NCBI RefSeq assembly: GCF_900104815.1
Contig: NZ_FNTD01000004.1
Coordinates: 6,199,001 to 6,263,000, forward strand
DNA: 64,000 nucleotides
DNA from: Streptomyces misionensis
GTDB lineage: Bacteria > Actinomycetota > Actinomycetes > Streptomycetales > Streptomycetaceae
Reading direction: 5' to 3'
Positions 1 through 8,281 of this stretch are shown piece after piece; position 1 is the first letter of the stretch; every line of letters begins with the position of its first letter. A program made the position numbers and the translations under genes. The notes under the pieces are model-generated. The model made no database searches. It saw nothing but the letters and a program-made list of their open reading frames with translations, and was not told the DNA's origin.

Positions 1-1137
1 GCGCCTCGCCGCGTCCAGACCGGCATAGGTCTCGCGGACGGTCGGGTGGTAGCGGGTCTGCTGCGGGGCGAGCTTGCGCGCCTTGAGCAGGCTCTTGAAG
101 GCCGCCTCGGTCTGGCCCGTCCACATCTGGGCCCGCGCAACCTCCGCGTGGTGGTGGGCGAGCCGGGACGGCGGCCAGTCGCCCGCGATCACCATGTCCT
201 CTGCCTGGCGGACGGCGTCCGGGTATAGGTCCAGCTCAGCGAGGACGCTGACTCGGTGCGCGCCGACGTTCGTGGGCCCGAAGGACAGCCAGTGCACCTT
301 TTCGGCAGGCCCGGTGCGCTTCGCGATGCGGGCCGCCTCGGCGAGGTGCTCCTCGGCCGTGTCCGTGTCCTTGTCCCGGCCGGCGAGCACGGCGGCTCCC
401 AGATGCAGTTGCCCGGTAACGACGTCAAGGACGCGCCCAGGTTCGGCCTGTTCCAGGATGGACATGCCGAGGCGGACCAGCCGCTTGCCCGTCTTGTAGT
501 CGCTGGCCCGGAGGTAGGCCAGGGCGCGCAGGTATTGGCGCATGCCGCCCAGCACCGGATCGGAGGCGCGCTGTGCTGCCCAGTCCATGCGGTCCAGGGC
601 GACCGTGCAGAGGTCGGGAAAGCCGAGCTTGGTCGTGACGTCGTACGCGGTCCTGTAGGTGCTGGCCAGCAGCTGCCAGCTCCGCGCGCTGCCGCTGGTG
701 TGGGCTGCCGTCGTCGCCTCATGGATCAGCCCTGGCAGCTCTGTCGCGACCTGCTTGATGTTCGTGGCGCGCACCTGCGCGCACAGTTGATCCGCGTGCT
801 CCTCCAGTGCTGCCAGCGCGCGGGGTGTGACGTCCGGATCGGGCCCGAGGTCATAGATGTTCAGCGCCTCGCGGATCGGGTTGATGAGACCGTCGAGCTG
901 GTCCTGGCGCAGCTCGTCAAAGTACGGCTGCCCGTTGAGGTCGGACACCGGCACGGACAAGGCGCGGGCCAGCGCGCCCACCACTGAGGGGCTGGGGGGC
1001 ATGACGCCCTGTTCGACCTTGGTGACTGTGCTGTAGGAGACGTTGGAAAGCGCGGCCAGTTCGCGCTGGGTCAAGCGACGGGTTTTACGTACGTGCGCGA
1101 TGCGTGCGCCCGTGTGTTCTTCAGAGTGCGGGGGCAT
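1..1137 (-). CDS. XRE-family transcriptional regulator with TPR-like C-terminal region (3' end cut by window edge)
   Basis: The reading frame is open for 379 codons from an ATG at 1137 to the window edge, so the C-terminus is missing. Residues about 10-65 form a Cro/CI-type helix-turn-helix (RIAHVRKTRRLTQRELAAL, then SYSTVTKVEQG). The rest is alpha-helical with repeated Ala/Leu-rich blocks such as LGAAVLAGRDKDTDTAEEHL and AEVARAQMWTGQTEAAFKSL, which looks like a TPR array. Streptomyces proteins of this build are usually DNA-binding regulators of roughly 400 residues, so little is lost. A GGAG lies about 9 nt before the ATG, and a perfect 9-bp inverted repeat sits just upstream, a likely autoregulatory operator. 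The ligand and targets cannot be told from sequence. Confidence 0.8.
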   Translation of the reverse strand, partial: MPPHSEEHTGARIAHVRKTRRLTQRELAALSNVSYSTVTKVEQGVMPPSPSVVGALARALSVPVSDLNGQPYFDELRQDQLDGLINPIREALNIYDLGPDPDVTPRALAALEEHADQLCAQVRATNIKQVATELPGLIHEATTAAHTSGSARSWQLLASTYRTAYDVTTKLGFPDLCTVALDRMDWAAQRASDPVLGGMRQYLRALAYLRASDYKTGKRLVRLGMSILEQAEPGRVLDVVTGQLHLGAAVLAGRDKDTDTAEEHLAEAARIAKRTGPAEKVHWLSFGPTNVGAHRVSVLAELDLYPDAVRQAEDMVIAGDWPPSRLAHHHAEVARAQMWTGQTEAAFKSLLKARKLAPQQTRYHPTVRETYAGLDAARR

Positions 1138-1145
1138 ACTGGACT

Positions 1146-1172
1146 CCGTTCTGAACTCGACACTCAGAACGG
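1146..1172. promoter_or_regulatory. Perfect 9-bp inverted repeat upstream of the XRE gene (candidate operator)
   Basis: CCGTTCTGA at 1146-1154 and TCAGAACGG at 1164-1172 are exact reverse complements separated by 9 bp, centred about 22 bp upstream of the XRE start at 1137. The spacing suits a dimeric helix-turn-helix regulator bound on one face of the DNA. The right arm overlaps the stop codon of the decayed XRE gene upstream. That it is bound by the adjacent regulator is inference. Confidence 0.5.
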
Positions 1173-1499
1173 TACTCCGTGCAGCAACAGGCGTACCTGG
1201 CACGGGCCTTGCGGTTCTTCGGCCGCAAGGCCCGTTCTTGTGTCGATCGCGGCATGAACGTCGCCTCTGGCAACTTCCCTCTGGCCCAGGCTCGACCAGG
1301 AGGCGTCTGTCTCCATGAGCGCTGCCACGTCGCTCTTGAGGGCGGAGGCGATGCGGAGCAAGTCGCTGTAGCGGACGTCCGTCTCGCCGGATCGATGCGC
1401 TGGGGGGTGCCGGTGGCCTCGGAGAGGGTCTCCGAGGTGTGGTGGGCCGCGGCTCGCAGGTTGCCGATGTGTTCACCCAGCTCGCGACGCCGCGTTCAT
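1164..1499 (-). pseudogene. Decayed small XRE/HTH gene (frameshifted)
   Basis: Two minus-strand frames together spell one helix-turn-helix protein. From about 1489 to 1390 one frame reads RRELGEHIGNLRAAAHHTSE and then TLSEATGTPQ; from about 1388 another frame continues GETDVRYSDLLRIASALKSD and VAALME to a stop at 1164. The join lies near 1390, where a few bases appear lost. The only nearby ATG (1499) is out of frame with the first block, implying a second indel near 1490. The intact gene would have encoded about 100 residues resembling short XRE regulators. Frameshifts plus weaker third-position bias make this a relic, although a sequencing error cannot be excluded for a single shift. Confidence 0.6.
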
Positions 1500-1915
1500 G
1501 ATCCAGTCCGATTCGTCGCGAGGCACTCGACAAAATTGCTGACCATGGTCAGATTGTCAGCGCCAACTGTGACGCTTTTCCTGATCGACCGTCAGTTTGT
1601 TGCGGTTGGGTAGGCGCTCAGACCGGCCGTACGAGCCGCCTGCATGGTGGCTCTACGCAGGACCGATCCGGGAATCGGCTCCATGGGCGCCCGCCCCGCA
1701 CTGGATCCGGAAGACCAGAGCGGGCTGGGCTTTTGTCTTCTGCTGCCGAGGGTCAGGCTTCCGCTGCATCAGCTCCCAGGCCCACCTCTCCGAAGGCCCC
1801 GAGCCAGAGGGCCGCTCCCTCGACGCGCGCTCGCCATGCCGCCCCCGACCAGCGTGAGCACTCCGAGAATCGGTCAGACCACCCCTTTGAACTGCGGTTT
1901 CACGTTGGCGCAGGC
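1500..1915. other. Intergenic stretch with a 14-bp palindrome
   Basis: No convincing gene is seen in these 416 bases. The stretch is less GC-rich than its surroundings near 1525-1610. It contains the perfect palindrome CTGACCATGGTCAG (1539-1552). Read on the minus strand, CTGACA and CAATTT flank this palindrome with 16 bp between them, a plausible -35/-10 pair for the decayed XRE gene with its operator inside the spacer. Confidence 0.35.
1539..1552. promoter_or_regulatory. Perfect palindrome CTGACCATGGTCAG (candidate operator)
   Basis: The 14-bp sequence equals its own reverse complement and lies about 40 bp upstream of the decayed XRE gene, between possible minus-strand promoter hexamers. 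Self-repression by the lost regulator is the simplest explanation, but this is inference. Confidence 0.35.
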
Positions 1916-2575
1916 TCAGTGCAGCGCCGGATGGTCCGCGACCACCGTGCAGGACCCCGGTGCGATCTCCGTGAACCCCGCGTCGCGCACCACCGGCAAA
2001 CCGCTTGCCGTGAGGCGGGGCCAGTCGGTCGGGGGAGCCGTGCGGACGGAGAGGGGGTAGCCGGCGGCGCGCCAGGTGGCGCGGGCCTCCTCGGGCAGGG
2101 CCCACCAGGCCAGTTGGGCGCCGTGGCCGGTCTGGGCCATGGTCTTGCCGGCGGACATCGTCAGTTCCGGGTTGAGCCAGAGGACCGGCGTGCCGGGGTC
2201 CGCGGGACGGGGCGGCTCCGGGTCGTCGAGTTCGGTGCCGGACACCTGGAGCCTCGCCAGGTCCTTGGGCCAGCCGTCCAGCGGGACCGGCGGGAAGACC
2301 CGTACCTCCGCGGTCTTGCCGGTCACCGTGATGCCGGGCAGCGCCTCCGCGCGCCGCCACTCGGCGCCCCGGGCCCGCCGGACCACCTTGCGGATCCGGG
2401 CGTCCTCCCAGCCGCGCACCAGCTCGGCCCACTCGCCGTCGCCGCGCGCCCGCTCGTCGCCGAGCAGCGTCAGCACCGCCCGCGCGGAGGTCTCCAGGGC
2501 ATCGGTGCGCGCGGGCGGCGCGGCGCGTTCGATGCGGACGACGAGGGGCAGCACGTACTCGGGAACTTCGCTCAC
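1916..2575 (-). CDS. PTH2-family peptidyl-tRNA hydrolase-like protein
   Basis: This 219-residue protein has a C-terminal PTH2-type fold. The motif block around residues 125-155 reads PVLWLNPELTMSAGKTMAQT followed by GHGAQLAWWAL, where the Lys of GKTMAQ is the conserved catalytic region of the Pth2/PTRHD1 family that releases tRNA from peptidyl-tRNA. The N-terminal half is variable and has no clear motif. I chose the GTG at 2575 (MSEVPEYVLP) because the family starts here; an upstream ATG at 2677 would add a low-quality Arg/Gly-rich tail. A TAGGCT -10-like box about 10 nt upstream suggests a leaderless transcript. Tail-to-head spacing of 91 bp separates it from the divergent ABC gene. Confidence 0.75.
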   Translation of the reverse strand: MSEVPEYVLPLVVRIERAAPPARTDALETSARAVLTLLGDERARGDGEWAELVRGWEDARIRKVVRRARGAEWRRAEALPGITVTGKTAEVRVFPPVPLDGWPKDLARLQVSGTELDDPEPPRPADPGTPVLWLNPELTMSAGKTMAQTGHGAQLAWWALPEEARATWRAAGYPLSVRTAPPTDWPRLTASGLPVVRDAGFTEIAPGSCTVVADHPALH

Positions 2576-2666
2576 GAGGGTCCAGCCTACGAAGCCGCCC
2601 GCGCGCCGATCAACGCGCGGTCCCGCATCCCGGCCACGGCCCCGCGCCAAGGCGCGCTGCAGAAGA

Positions 2667-3545
2667 ATGACCCCCATGCACCGTCATCTGCGCCTGACCG
2701 CCGTGGGGCGCCGCTACGGGGTCCGCGGCCCCTGGGTGTTACGCGGCGTCGACCTCGGCATCGCCCCCGGCACCCTCATCCGCGTGGAGGGGGCGAACGG
2801 CACCGGCAAGTCGACCCTGCTGCGTCTGCTCGCCCGGCTCGACGCGCCTACCGAGGGCCGGATCACCGGCCGTCCCCGCACGGCGTACGTGCCGGAGCGG
2901 TTCCCGTCCGCGCTGCCCTTCACCGCCGCCGGCTACCTCACCCGCCTCGGTACCGTGCACGGTCTGTCCCGTGCCTCCGCCGCCCGCGCCGCCGGGGTCT
3001 GGCTGGAGCGGTTCGGCGCGGCCGGGTACGCGGGCACGCCGATGGCACGGCTGTCCAAGGGCGGCAGCCAGAAGGTCGCCGTCGCGCAGGCGCTGCTCGC
3101 CGAACCCGAGCTGCTGGTCCTCGACGAGGCCTGGACCGGGCTGGACGCGGCGGCGCGGGCCGAGCTGGAGCGGGCGGTGGCCGAGCGGACCGCCGCGGGC
3201 GGCGCCGTCGTCTTCGTGGACCACGACCCGCGCCGGCTGGCCGGGGCGCCGGACGCCACGTACACCGTGGTCGACGGCGGGCTGGAGCACCGTACGGCCG
3301 CGGCCCCCGAGGCGGCCGGGGCGTGCGCGGTCGTGGTCGCGGAAGGTCCCGCCGGGGCGCCGCTGCCGGCCGACGCGGCGCGGCTCGTCGTCTCCGCCGA
3401 GGCGGCGGGGCACGTCGGTCACCGGCTCGTCGTCCCCGCCGCGCGCTCCGACGCCCTGCTGCGGGCCTTGCTCAGCGCCCGGCCGCCCTGGCACGTGGTG
3501 AGCGTCGTACCCGCACCGTCCCCGAACCCGGAGACCCGGCCATGA
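2667..3545 (+). CDS. ABC transporter ATP-binding protein with a TTA codon
   Basis: This 292-residue ATPase has Walker A (GANGTGKSTLL, about residues 45-55), a signature region written LSKGGSQKVAVAQ instead of the usual LSGGQ, Walker B (LLVLDEAWTGLD) and the switch His in FVDHDPRR. The altered signature is typical of exporters and multidrug-type pairs. It energises the membrane protein encoded by the next gene, with which it overlaps by ATGA. Codon 25 is TTA (2739-2741), the rare codon read by bldA tRNA in Streptomyces, so translation may be limited to late growth. The substrate is unknown. The last 100 residues are an Ala-rich extension of no known domain. ATG at 2676 is an alternative start. 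Confidence 0.85.
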   Translation: MTPMHRHLRLTAVGRRYGVRGPWVLRGVDLGIAPGTLIRVEGANGTGKSTLLRLLARLDAPTEGRITGRPRTAYVPERFPSALPFTAAGYLTRLGTVHGLSRASAARAAGVWLERFGAAGYAGTPMARLSKGGSQKVAVAQALLAEPELLVLDEAWTGLDAAARAELERAVAERTAAGGAVVFVDHDPRRLAGAPDATYTVVDGGLEHRTAAAPEAAGACAVVVAEGPAGAPLPADAARLVVSAEAAGHVGHRLVVPAARSDALLRALLSARPPWHVVSVVPAPSPNPETRP

Positions 3546-4213
3546 CCGCACTCCTGCGCTACCACGCCGAACTGCTGCTGCGCTCCCAGCGCTGGCTGCC
3601 CCCGGCGATCCTGTACGCCGCGTTCCTCGCGGTCGGTGTGCAGGGCGGCCAGCCGGTGCTGGACTCGCTCGGCTACACGGCCGCCGGGCTGCTGCCGGTG
3701 GCCGCCTGGCTGGTGCGGATCTGTGTCACCGGCGAGCCGCCGGCCGCCCGGGCCTGCGCCGCCGCCCCGCGCGGGCCCGCCCGGGCGCACCTCGCCTGTC
3801 TGCTGACGGCGCTGCTCGCGGCGGCGCTGCTCGGTACGGCGGCGACGGTCGTCCTCACCCTGATCAGCGATCCGGCGAGCAACGGCGACCGGGTCCCGGT
3901 GTCCCGCCCGGCGGCCGGGGCCGCGGGGCTGTCGGCCGTGCTCGTGTGCGCGCTGCTCGGTGCGGCCGTCGGCGCGCTCACCCACTGGCCGCTGCTGCGC
4001 GGCGCCGGGCGCGCGGTGCCCGCGATGCTGCTGGGCGCGCTGCTGGCCACGGTGGCCGCGGGCTCCCCGGCGCGGGCCGCGGTCGGCGGGCTGGTCACCG
4101 GTTCGCAGTCCGGCCGGGTGCCGGTGCCGCTGCTGCCGCTGGCCGGGGCGATCCTGCTCACGGCCGCGGCGTTCGCCCTGGCCTGCGCGCTCACCGCCCG
4201 CAGAACACCCTGA
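3542..4213 (+). CDS. Integral membrane protein, probable ABC exporter partner
   Basis: The 223-residue protein is almost all hydrophobic Ala/Leu/Val segments, about six membrane spans, with short polar loops (for example DPASNGDRVPVSRP near residue 118). Its ATG overlaps the TGA of the ATPase gene as ATGA, so translation is coupled and the two form a two-component transporter. No known substrate family signature was recognised. It ends seven bases from the convergent deacetylase gene. Confidence 0.8.
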   Translation: MTALLRYHAELLLRSQRWLPPAILYAAFLAVGVQGGQPVLDSLGYTAAGLLPVAAWLVRICVTGEPPAARACAAAPRGPARAHLACLLTALLAAALLGTAATVVLTLISDPASNGDRVPVSRPAAGAAGLSAVLVCALLGAAVGALTHWPLLRGAGRAVPAMLLGALLATVAAGSPARAAVGGLVTGSQSGRVPVPLLPLAGAILLTAAAFALACALTARRTP

Positions 4214-4219
4214 GCGGAC

Positions 4220-5083
4220 TCAGCGGTGGCCGGGGCTCTCGCCGATCAGCTGGGAGACCTTGACGAACCGGTAGCCGCGCTTGCGCAGCTCCGGTACGAC
4301 GGTGCGGACGACGGTCTCGGTGGTCGGGGCGGCGCTGCGGGTGCAGTGCATGATGACCACCGAGCCCGGCTTCACCCCGTCCAGCACCTGCTTGGCGACC
4401 GCGTCGGCGTCCGTGGCGAACGCGTCCCCGCTCACCACGTCCCACTGGACCGCGGTCATGCCGAGCCCGCCGAGCGTGCGCAGCACCTGGTCGTTGTAGC
4501 AGCCGCCCGGGAAACGGAAGTACGGCAGCGCGTCGCGCAGGCCCGCCTTGCGGAAGGCGGTGTTCGCCCGCTCCACGTCCGCCCGCATCCTCGAGGCGTC
4601 GATGGTGGGCAGGCCGTAGCAGCTGGGGGTGAACGCGTAGTGGCTGTAGGAGTGGTTGGCGACCTCGAACTGCGGGTCGGCGCCGAGGCTGCGGGCCTCG
4701 TCCGGGTACTGCTCGGCCCACCGGCCGGTCATGAAGACGGTCGCGGGCACCTTGAGGGCGCGCAGGGCGCCGATCAGGCCGGGGTTGTCGAAGTGCTCGC
4801 CGGCGGCCGCGCGGGGCCCCTCGTCGGCGGTCATGTCGGCGTCGAAGGTGAACGCCACGGTCTTCCCCAGCGTGCGCGGGCCGTGTTCGAAGACCGGGGT
4901 CAGTCCGTTCGGGCCCGGGGTGAGCACGGGCGGACGGGAGGCGGACGGGGAGGCGGAGACGGAGGACCTGGCCGGGACCGGCCGGGTGGTGCCCGCGGGG
5001 CGCTCGGTCCCGCAGGCGGCGAGGGCCGCGCCCAGGGCGCAGACGGCGGTGACGGCGGCAATACGGCGTGCTGGTGGGATCAC
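4220..5083 (-). CDS. Polysaccharide deacetylase (NodB-like) lipoprotein
   Basis: The 287-residue precursor starts at GTG 5083 with a signal peptide ending in LAAC, a lipobox, so the enzyme is anchored outside the membrane. NodB motifs are present: FTFDADMT (catalytic and metal Asp), NHSYSHYAF (metal His pair), RFPGGCYN (motif 3) and VVIMHC (motif 5 His). Members are carbohydrate esterase family 4 enzymes that remove acetyl groups from peptidoglycan or chitin-like glycans. The gene stands alone; its 3' end nearly meets the ABC membrane gene. Substrate (wall GlcNAc or MurNAc) cannot be decided from sequence. Confidence 0.85.
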   Translation of the reverse strand: MIPPARRIAAVTAVCALGAALAACGTERPAGTTRPVPARSSVSASPSASRPPVLTPGPNGLTPVFEHGPRTLGKTVAFTFDADMTADEGPRAAAGEHFDNPGLIGALRALKVPATVFMTGRWAEQYPDEARSLGADPQFEVANHSYSHYAFTPSCYGLPTIDASRMRADVERANTAFRKAGLRDALPYFRFPGGCYNDQVLRTLGGLGMTAVQWDVVSGDAFATDADAVAKQVLDGVKPGSVVIMHCTRSAAPTTETVVRTVVPELRKRGYRFVKVSQLIGESPGHR

Positions 5084-5160
5084 CCTACGAACGTAGGGCT
5101 GATTGCCCGTTTGTATGCCGATATGACTCGTGGCGCGGCGGTACGGTCACCCGCGCGGCC

Positions 5161-6690
5161 TCACTCGGCGGACCCGATGTCCCGCCGCTCCAGGGGCCGC
5201 ACCGCGGGCCCTTGCAGCACCCGGCCGTCGACGTCGAACCGCGACCCGTGGCAGGGGCACTCCCAGGCGCGTTCGGCACGGTTGAAGGAGACCAGGCAGC
5301 CCAGGTGGGTGCAGCGGGCCGAGACGGCGTGCAGCGCGCCCTCGTCGTCGCGGTGCACCGCGAGCCGCTGGTCCCCGGCGCGGACCAGCGCGCCGTCGCC
5401 CGGGGCCAGGTCGTCCAGGGCGGCCGGCGGCTTCAGCCGGTCGCCGACGAGGTGCCGGGCCACCTCGGCCTGCGTCTTCAGCAGCGAGGGCGCCTCACGC
5501 ACCACGGACTTCAGGCGCCGGGGGTCGTACAGCTCCCGCCACGGGCTGTCCCGGCCGGTGATCAGCGCGGTCAGCAGCAGCCCGGCCATGATGCCGCCGC
5601 TCAGGCCCCAGCCGCCGAAACCGGTCGCCACATAGGTGTGCCGGGCGCCCGGGTGCAGCGGGCCGACCAGCGGCACGGTGTCGGTCGAGTCGTTGTCCTG
5701 CGTGGCCCAGGCGTGGTCCAGTGCCACCCCGGGGAAGTGCTTCTCGGCCCAGGCGGCGAGCCCGTCGAATCCGGCTCCCGGGTCGCCGGTGCCCGGGGTG
5801 AAGTGCTCCCCGGTGACCACGAGGAGCCGCCCGCCCTCGCCGTACGGCGCGGTGCGCACCGAGCGGGTGTTCTCCTCCGGCGTGATGTACATGCCCTCCG
5901 GGTCCGGGCCGTCGCCCAGCGGCCCGGCGACGACCAGTTCGCGGCGCGGGTGCAGCCGGGCGAACAGCAGGGCCCGGTCGAACACCGGGTAGTGGGTGGC
6001 GACGACGACGTCCCGGGCGGTCACGGTACGGCCCGACTCCGTCGTCAGCCGGCAGGGGCCCGAACCGCCGCCCTCGTCCAGGCCGACGACGCGCGTCCCC
6101 TCGTACACCCGGCCGCCGCGCGCGATCAGGTCCTCGGTGAGCGCCCGCAGGTATTTCACCGGGTGGAACTGCGCCTGCCCGGTCACCCGCACCGCGCCCG
6201 GCACCGGGAACGGCAGCCCGGTCTCCGTCGTGAACGAGGCGTCCAGGCCAGCGGCGCGCGCCGCCCGCGCCTCCGCCCGCACCTCGTCCACCCGCTCCGG
6301 GTCGCGCACGTACGTGTACGCGTCGCGGGTCTCCCACTCGCAGGCGATGCCCAGCTCGGCCACGAGGGCGGCCGCGTGCCCGATCGCCTCCGACTGCGAA
6401 CGGGCGTACAGCCGCGCCCCCTCGGGGCCCCGGGTGCGCCGCAGCCGGTCGTAGATCAGGGTGTGCTGGGCCGACAGCTTGGCGGTGGTGTAGCCGGTGA
6501 CCCCGCCCGCGACCTCGCCGGCCTCCAGCACCACCACCCGCAGCCCGGCCCGGGCCAGTTCGTACGCGGTGCTGAGTCCGGCCATCCCGGCGCCCACCAC
6601 GGCCGCGTCGGCCTCGGCGTCCTCGGTCAGGGCGGGGTGCCGGGGTCCTGGGGCGGTGCCCAGCCAGTACGACTCGGTGACCTTGCGCAT
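5161..6690 (-). CDS. FAD-dependent oxidoreductase fused to a C-terminal Rieske [2Fe-2S] domain
   Basis: This 509-residue protein opens with a Rossmann FAD-binding motif (VVGAGMAGLSTAYELARAG, about residues 31-49) of the DadA/glycine-oxidase type (DAO superfamily). The last 100 residues are a Rieske domain with both ligand pairs, CTHLGC and CPCHGSRF, separated by 15 residues. Such DAO-Rieske fusions are widespread in actinobacteria and bacilli and probably pass electrons from an amine or amino-acid-like substrate through the cluster; the physiological substrate is unknown. No signal peptide, so cytoplasmic. PPK2 lies 30 bp upstream on the same strand and may be co-transcribed. Confidence 0.85.
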   Translation of the reverse strand: MRKVTESYWLGTAPGPRHPALTEDAEADAAVVGAGMAGLSTAYELARAGLRVVVLEAGEVAGGVTGYTTAKLSAQHTLIYDRLRRTRGPEGARLYARSQSEAIGHAAALVAELGIACEWETRDAYTYVRDPERVDEVRAEARAARAAGLDASFTTETGLPFPVPGAVRVTGQAQFHPVKYLRALTEDLIARGGRVYEGTRVVGLDEGGGSGPCRLTTESGRTVTARDVVVATHYPVFDRALLFARLHPRRELVVAGPLGDGPDPEGMYITPEENTRSVRTAPYGEGGRLLVVTGEHFTPGTGDPGAGFDGLAAWAEKHFPGVALDHAWATQDNDSTDTVPLVGPLHPGARHTYVATGFGGWGLSGGIMAGLLLTALITGRDSPWRELYDPRRLKSVVREAPSLLKTQAEVARHLVGDRLKPPAALDDLAPGDGALVRAGDQRLAVHRDDEGALHAVSARCTHLGCLVSFNRAERAWECPCHGSRFDVDGRVLQGPAVRPLERRDIGSAE

Positions 6691-6720
6691 GCCCGCCGGG
6701 TACCCCCGCCCCGGCCCGGC

Positions 6721-7572
6721 TCACGTCTCCTCCAGCAGCCGCTCCCGGCACCGCGCCACGTCGACGCCGGCCCCCGGATACCGGGGGTCCAGCTCACGGA
6801 GGTGTTCCAGGAGCAGCCGGCCGACCGCCCAGTTGCGGTACCACTTGTGGTCGGCGGGAACCAGGTACCAGGGCGCGTACGGGGCCGAACAGTGCTCCAG
6901 GGCCAGCGCGTACGCCTCCTGGTAGGCGGGCCACAGGGCGCGTTCGTCGATGTCGGAAGGGGCGAACTTCCAGCGTTTGTCCGGGCGGTCCAGGCGGCGC
7001 AGCAACCGGCGCCGCTGCTCCTCGGCGGACAGGTGGAGGAAGCACTTGATCACCGTCACGCCGTCCTCGGCGAGGGCGCGTTCGAAGTCGCCGATCAGGC
7101 CGTAGCGGCTGCCGATCACGGCGGGCGGGACCAGGTGGCGGACACGGGCGACCAGGACGTCCTCGTAGTGCGAGCGGTCGAAGACGCCGATCTCCCCGGG
7201 CTCGGGCAGCTCCCGCCGCACCCGCCACAGGAAGTCGTGCCGCAGTTCCTCCTCGGTGGGCGCCTTGAAGGCGCGGACACGGCAGCCCGACGGGTCGAGG
7301 TGGCCGATCACATGCTTGACCGTGCCGCCCTTGCCGCTGGTGTCCATCCCCTGGAGCACCAGCAGCACCCGGCGCCGGTCGCCCGCGGTGCCCGCCGCCC
7401 ACAGCCGCTCCTGGAGGCGGGCCAGCTTCTTGCCGGTGCGGGCGGCGTCGGCGAGCGAGGCCCGTTTGCCGCCGGGGGCGCCCGGGGTGGCCGCAGCGTC
7501 GTGCGCGGCCAGCTCGACGGGCTCGCCCGGCGGAAGACGGAGCAGCTCGCGCAGTTCGCTCCTCCCGGCCAC
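6721..7572 (-). CDS. Polyphosphate kinase 2 family protein (polyphosphate:nucleotide phosphotransferase)
   Basis: The 283-residue protein has the PPK2 P-loop GMDTSGKGGTVKHVIG (about residues 95-110), the lid motif DRSHYEDV and a Walker B-like VIKCFLHLS. PPK2 enzymes move phosphate between polyphosphate and nucleotides, mostly making NDP or NTP from polyphosphate in small class I-III members of this size. The GTG at 7572 is preceded by GGAAGGAG, fixing the start. The last motif block (KWYRNWAVGRLLLEHL) is family-typical. It may form a unit with the FAD-Rieske gene 30 bp downstream. Confidence 0.9.
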   Translation of the reverse strand: MAGRSELRELLRLPPGEPVELAAHDAAATPGAPGGKRASLADAARTGKKLARLQERLWAAGTAGDRRRVLLVLQGMDTSGKGGTVKHVIGHLDPSGCRVRAFKAPTEEELRHDFLWRVRRELPEPGEIGVFDRSHYEDVLVARVRHLVPPAVIGSRYGLIGDFERALAEDGVTVIKCFLHLSAEEQRRRLLRRLDRPDKRWKFAPSDIDERALWPAYQEAYALALEHCSAPYAPWYLVPADHKWYRNWAVGRLLLEHLRELDPRYPGAGVDVARCRERLLEET

Positions 7573-7643
7573 GGGCGCTCCTTCCGCGTATGCGTCCTTC
7601 GATGGTGCGTCGGGCGGCGCGCGATCCGCCGGCCGGTCCCCGC

Positions 7644-8213
7644 TCAGTGACCGTAGCGGCCGGTCAGGGTGGCGGTGGCGAGGGTGTGGCCGGACAGGGC
7701 GCGCCGGAGGGCGTCCAGGGAGGCGCCGGGGGAGACGGGCGGGCGGCGGTCGGTGGCGTAGACCGTGAGGAGATAGCGGTGCGGGTGGTCACCGCGGGGC
7801 GGGCAGGGGCCTCGGTACCCGTCCGTGCCGAAGCCGTTGCGGCCCTCCTCGGCCCCCGGCGGGCGCTGTCCGGCGGCCAGTCGGCGGGTGCCCGCGCCGA
7901 TGTCCCACACCAGCCAGTGGGCGAAGGCGCCGTGCGGGGTGTCGAGGTCCCGCATCACCATGGCCAGCGAGTCCGTGCCGCCGGGCACGCCGGTCAGGAC
8001 GAGCGGGGGCGAGACGTCCTCGCCGTCGCAGGTGTGGGGGCGCGGGATGGTGCCGCCGTCGGGGTAGGCCGGGCTCGTCACCGACATCCGGCGGGCGGAG
8101 GCGGGGGCCGCGGTGGTGGGGGAGCCCGCGCCGGTGCCCTCGCCGGTACCGCCTCCGCAGCCCGCGACGGCAACCGCCAGTACGGCCGCCACGATCGCCA
8201 CTTCCTTGCGCAT
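7644..8213 (-). CDS. YbhB/YbcL-type (PEBP/Raf kinase inhibitor-like) lipoprotein
   Basis: The 189-residue precursor has a signal peptide with lipobox VAGC around residue 18 and then a Gly/Thr/Ala-rich linker. The body matches the bacterial PEBP family: YPDGGTIPRPHTCDGEDVSP, LAMVMRDLDTPHGAFAHWLV, and GPCPPRGDHPHRYLLTVYA, which together form the anion-binding pocket. Bacterial members have no settled function; phosphatidylethanolamine or nucleotide binding is proposed. ATG 8213 was chosen because it gives a normal lipoprotein signal; an in-frame GTG three codons upstream is possible. Confidence 0.85.
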   Translation of the reverse strand: MRKEVAIVAAVLAVAVAGCGGGTGEGTGAGSPTTAAPASARRMSVTSPAYPDGGTIPRPHTCDGEDVSPPLVLTGVPGGTDSLAMVMRDLDTPHGAFAHWLVWDIGAGTRRLAAGQRPPGAEEGRNGFGTDGYRGPCPPRGDHPHRYLLTVYATDRRPPVSPGASLDALRRALSGHTLATATLTGRYGH

Positions 8214-8281
8214 GCCCGGCACGCTAGTGCACCACCGGCCGGGTGTGCGGGCGGCGGGACCGGCGAGCCGCGGCAGGCTCG

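Noticed and set aside
1653..1915. Possible remnant coding sequence on the minus strand (WAWELMQRKPDPRQQKTKAQ)
   Set aside because: A short Lys/Gln-rich patch with moderate codon bias but no start, no homology I recognise and no continuation upstream.
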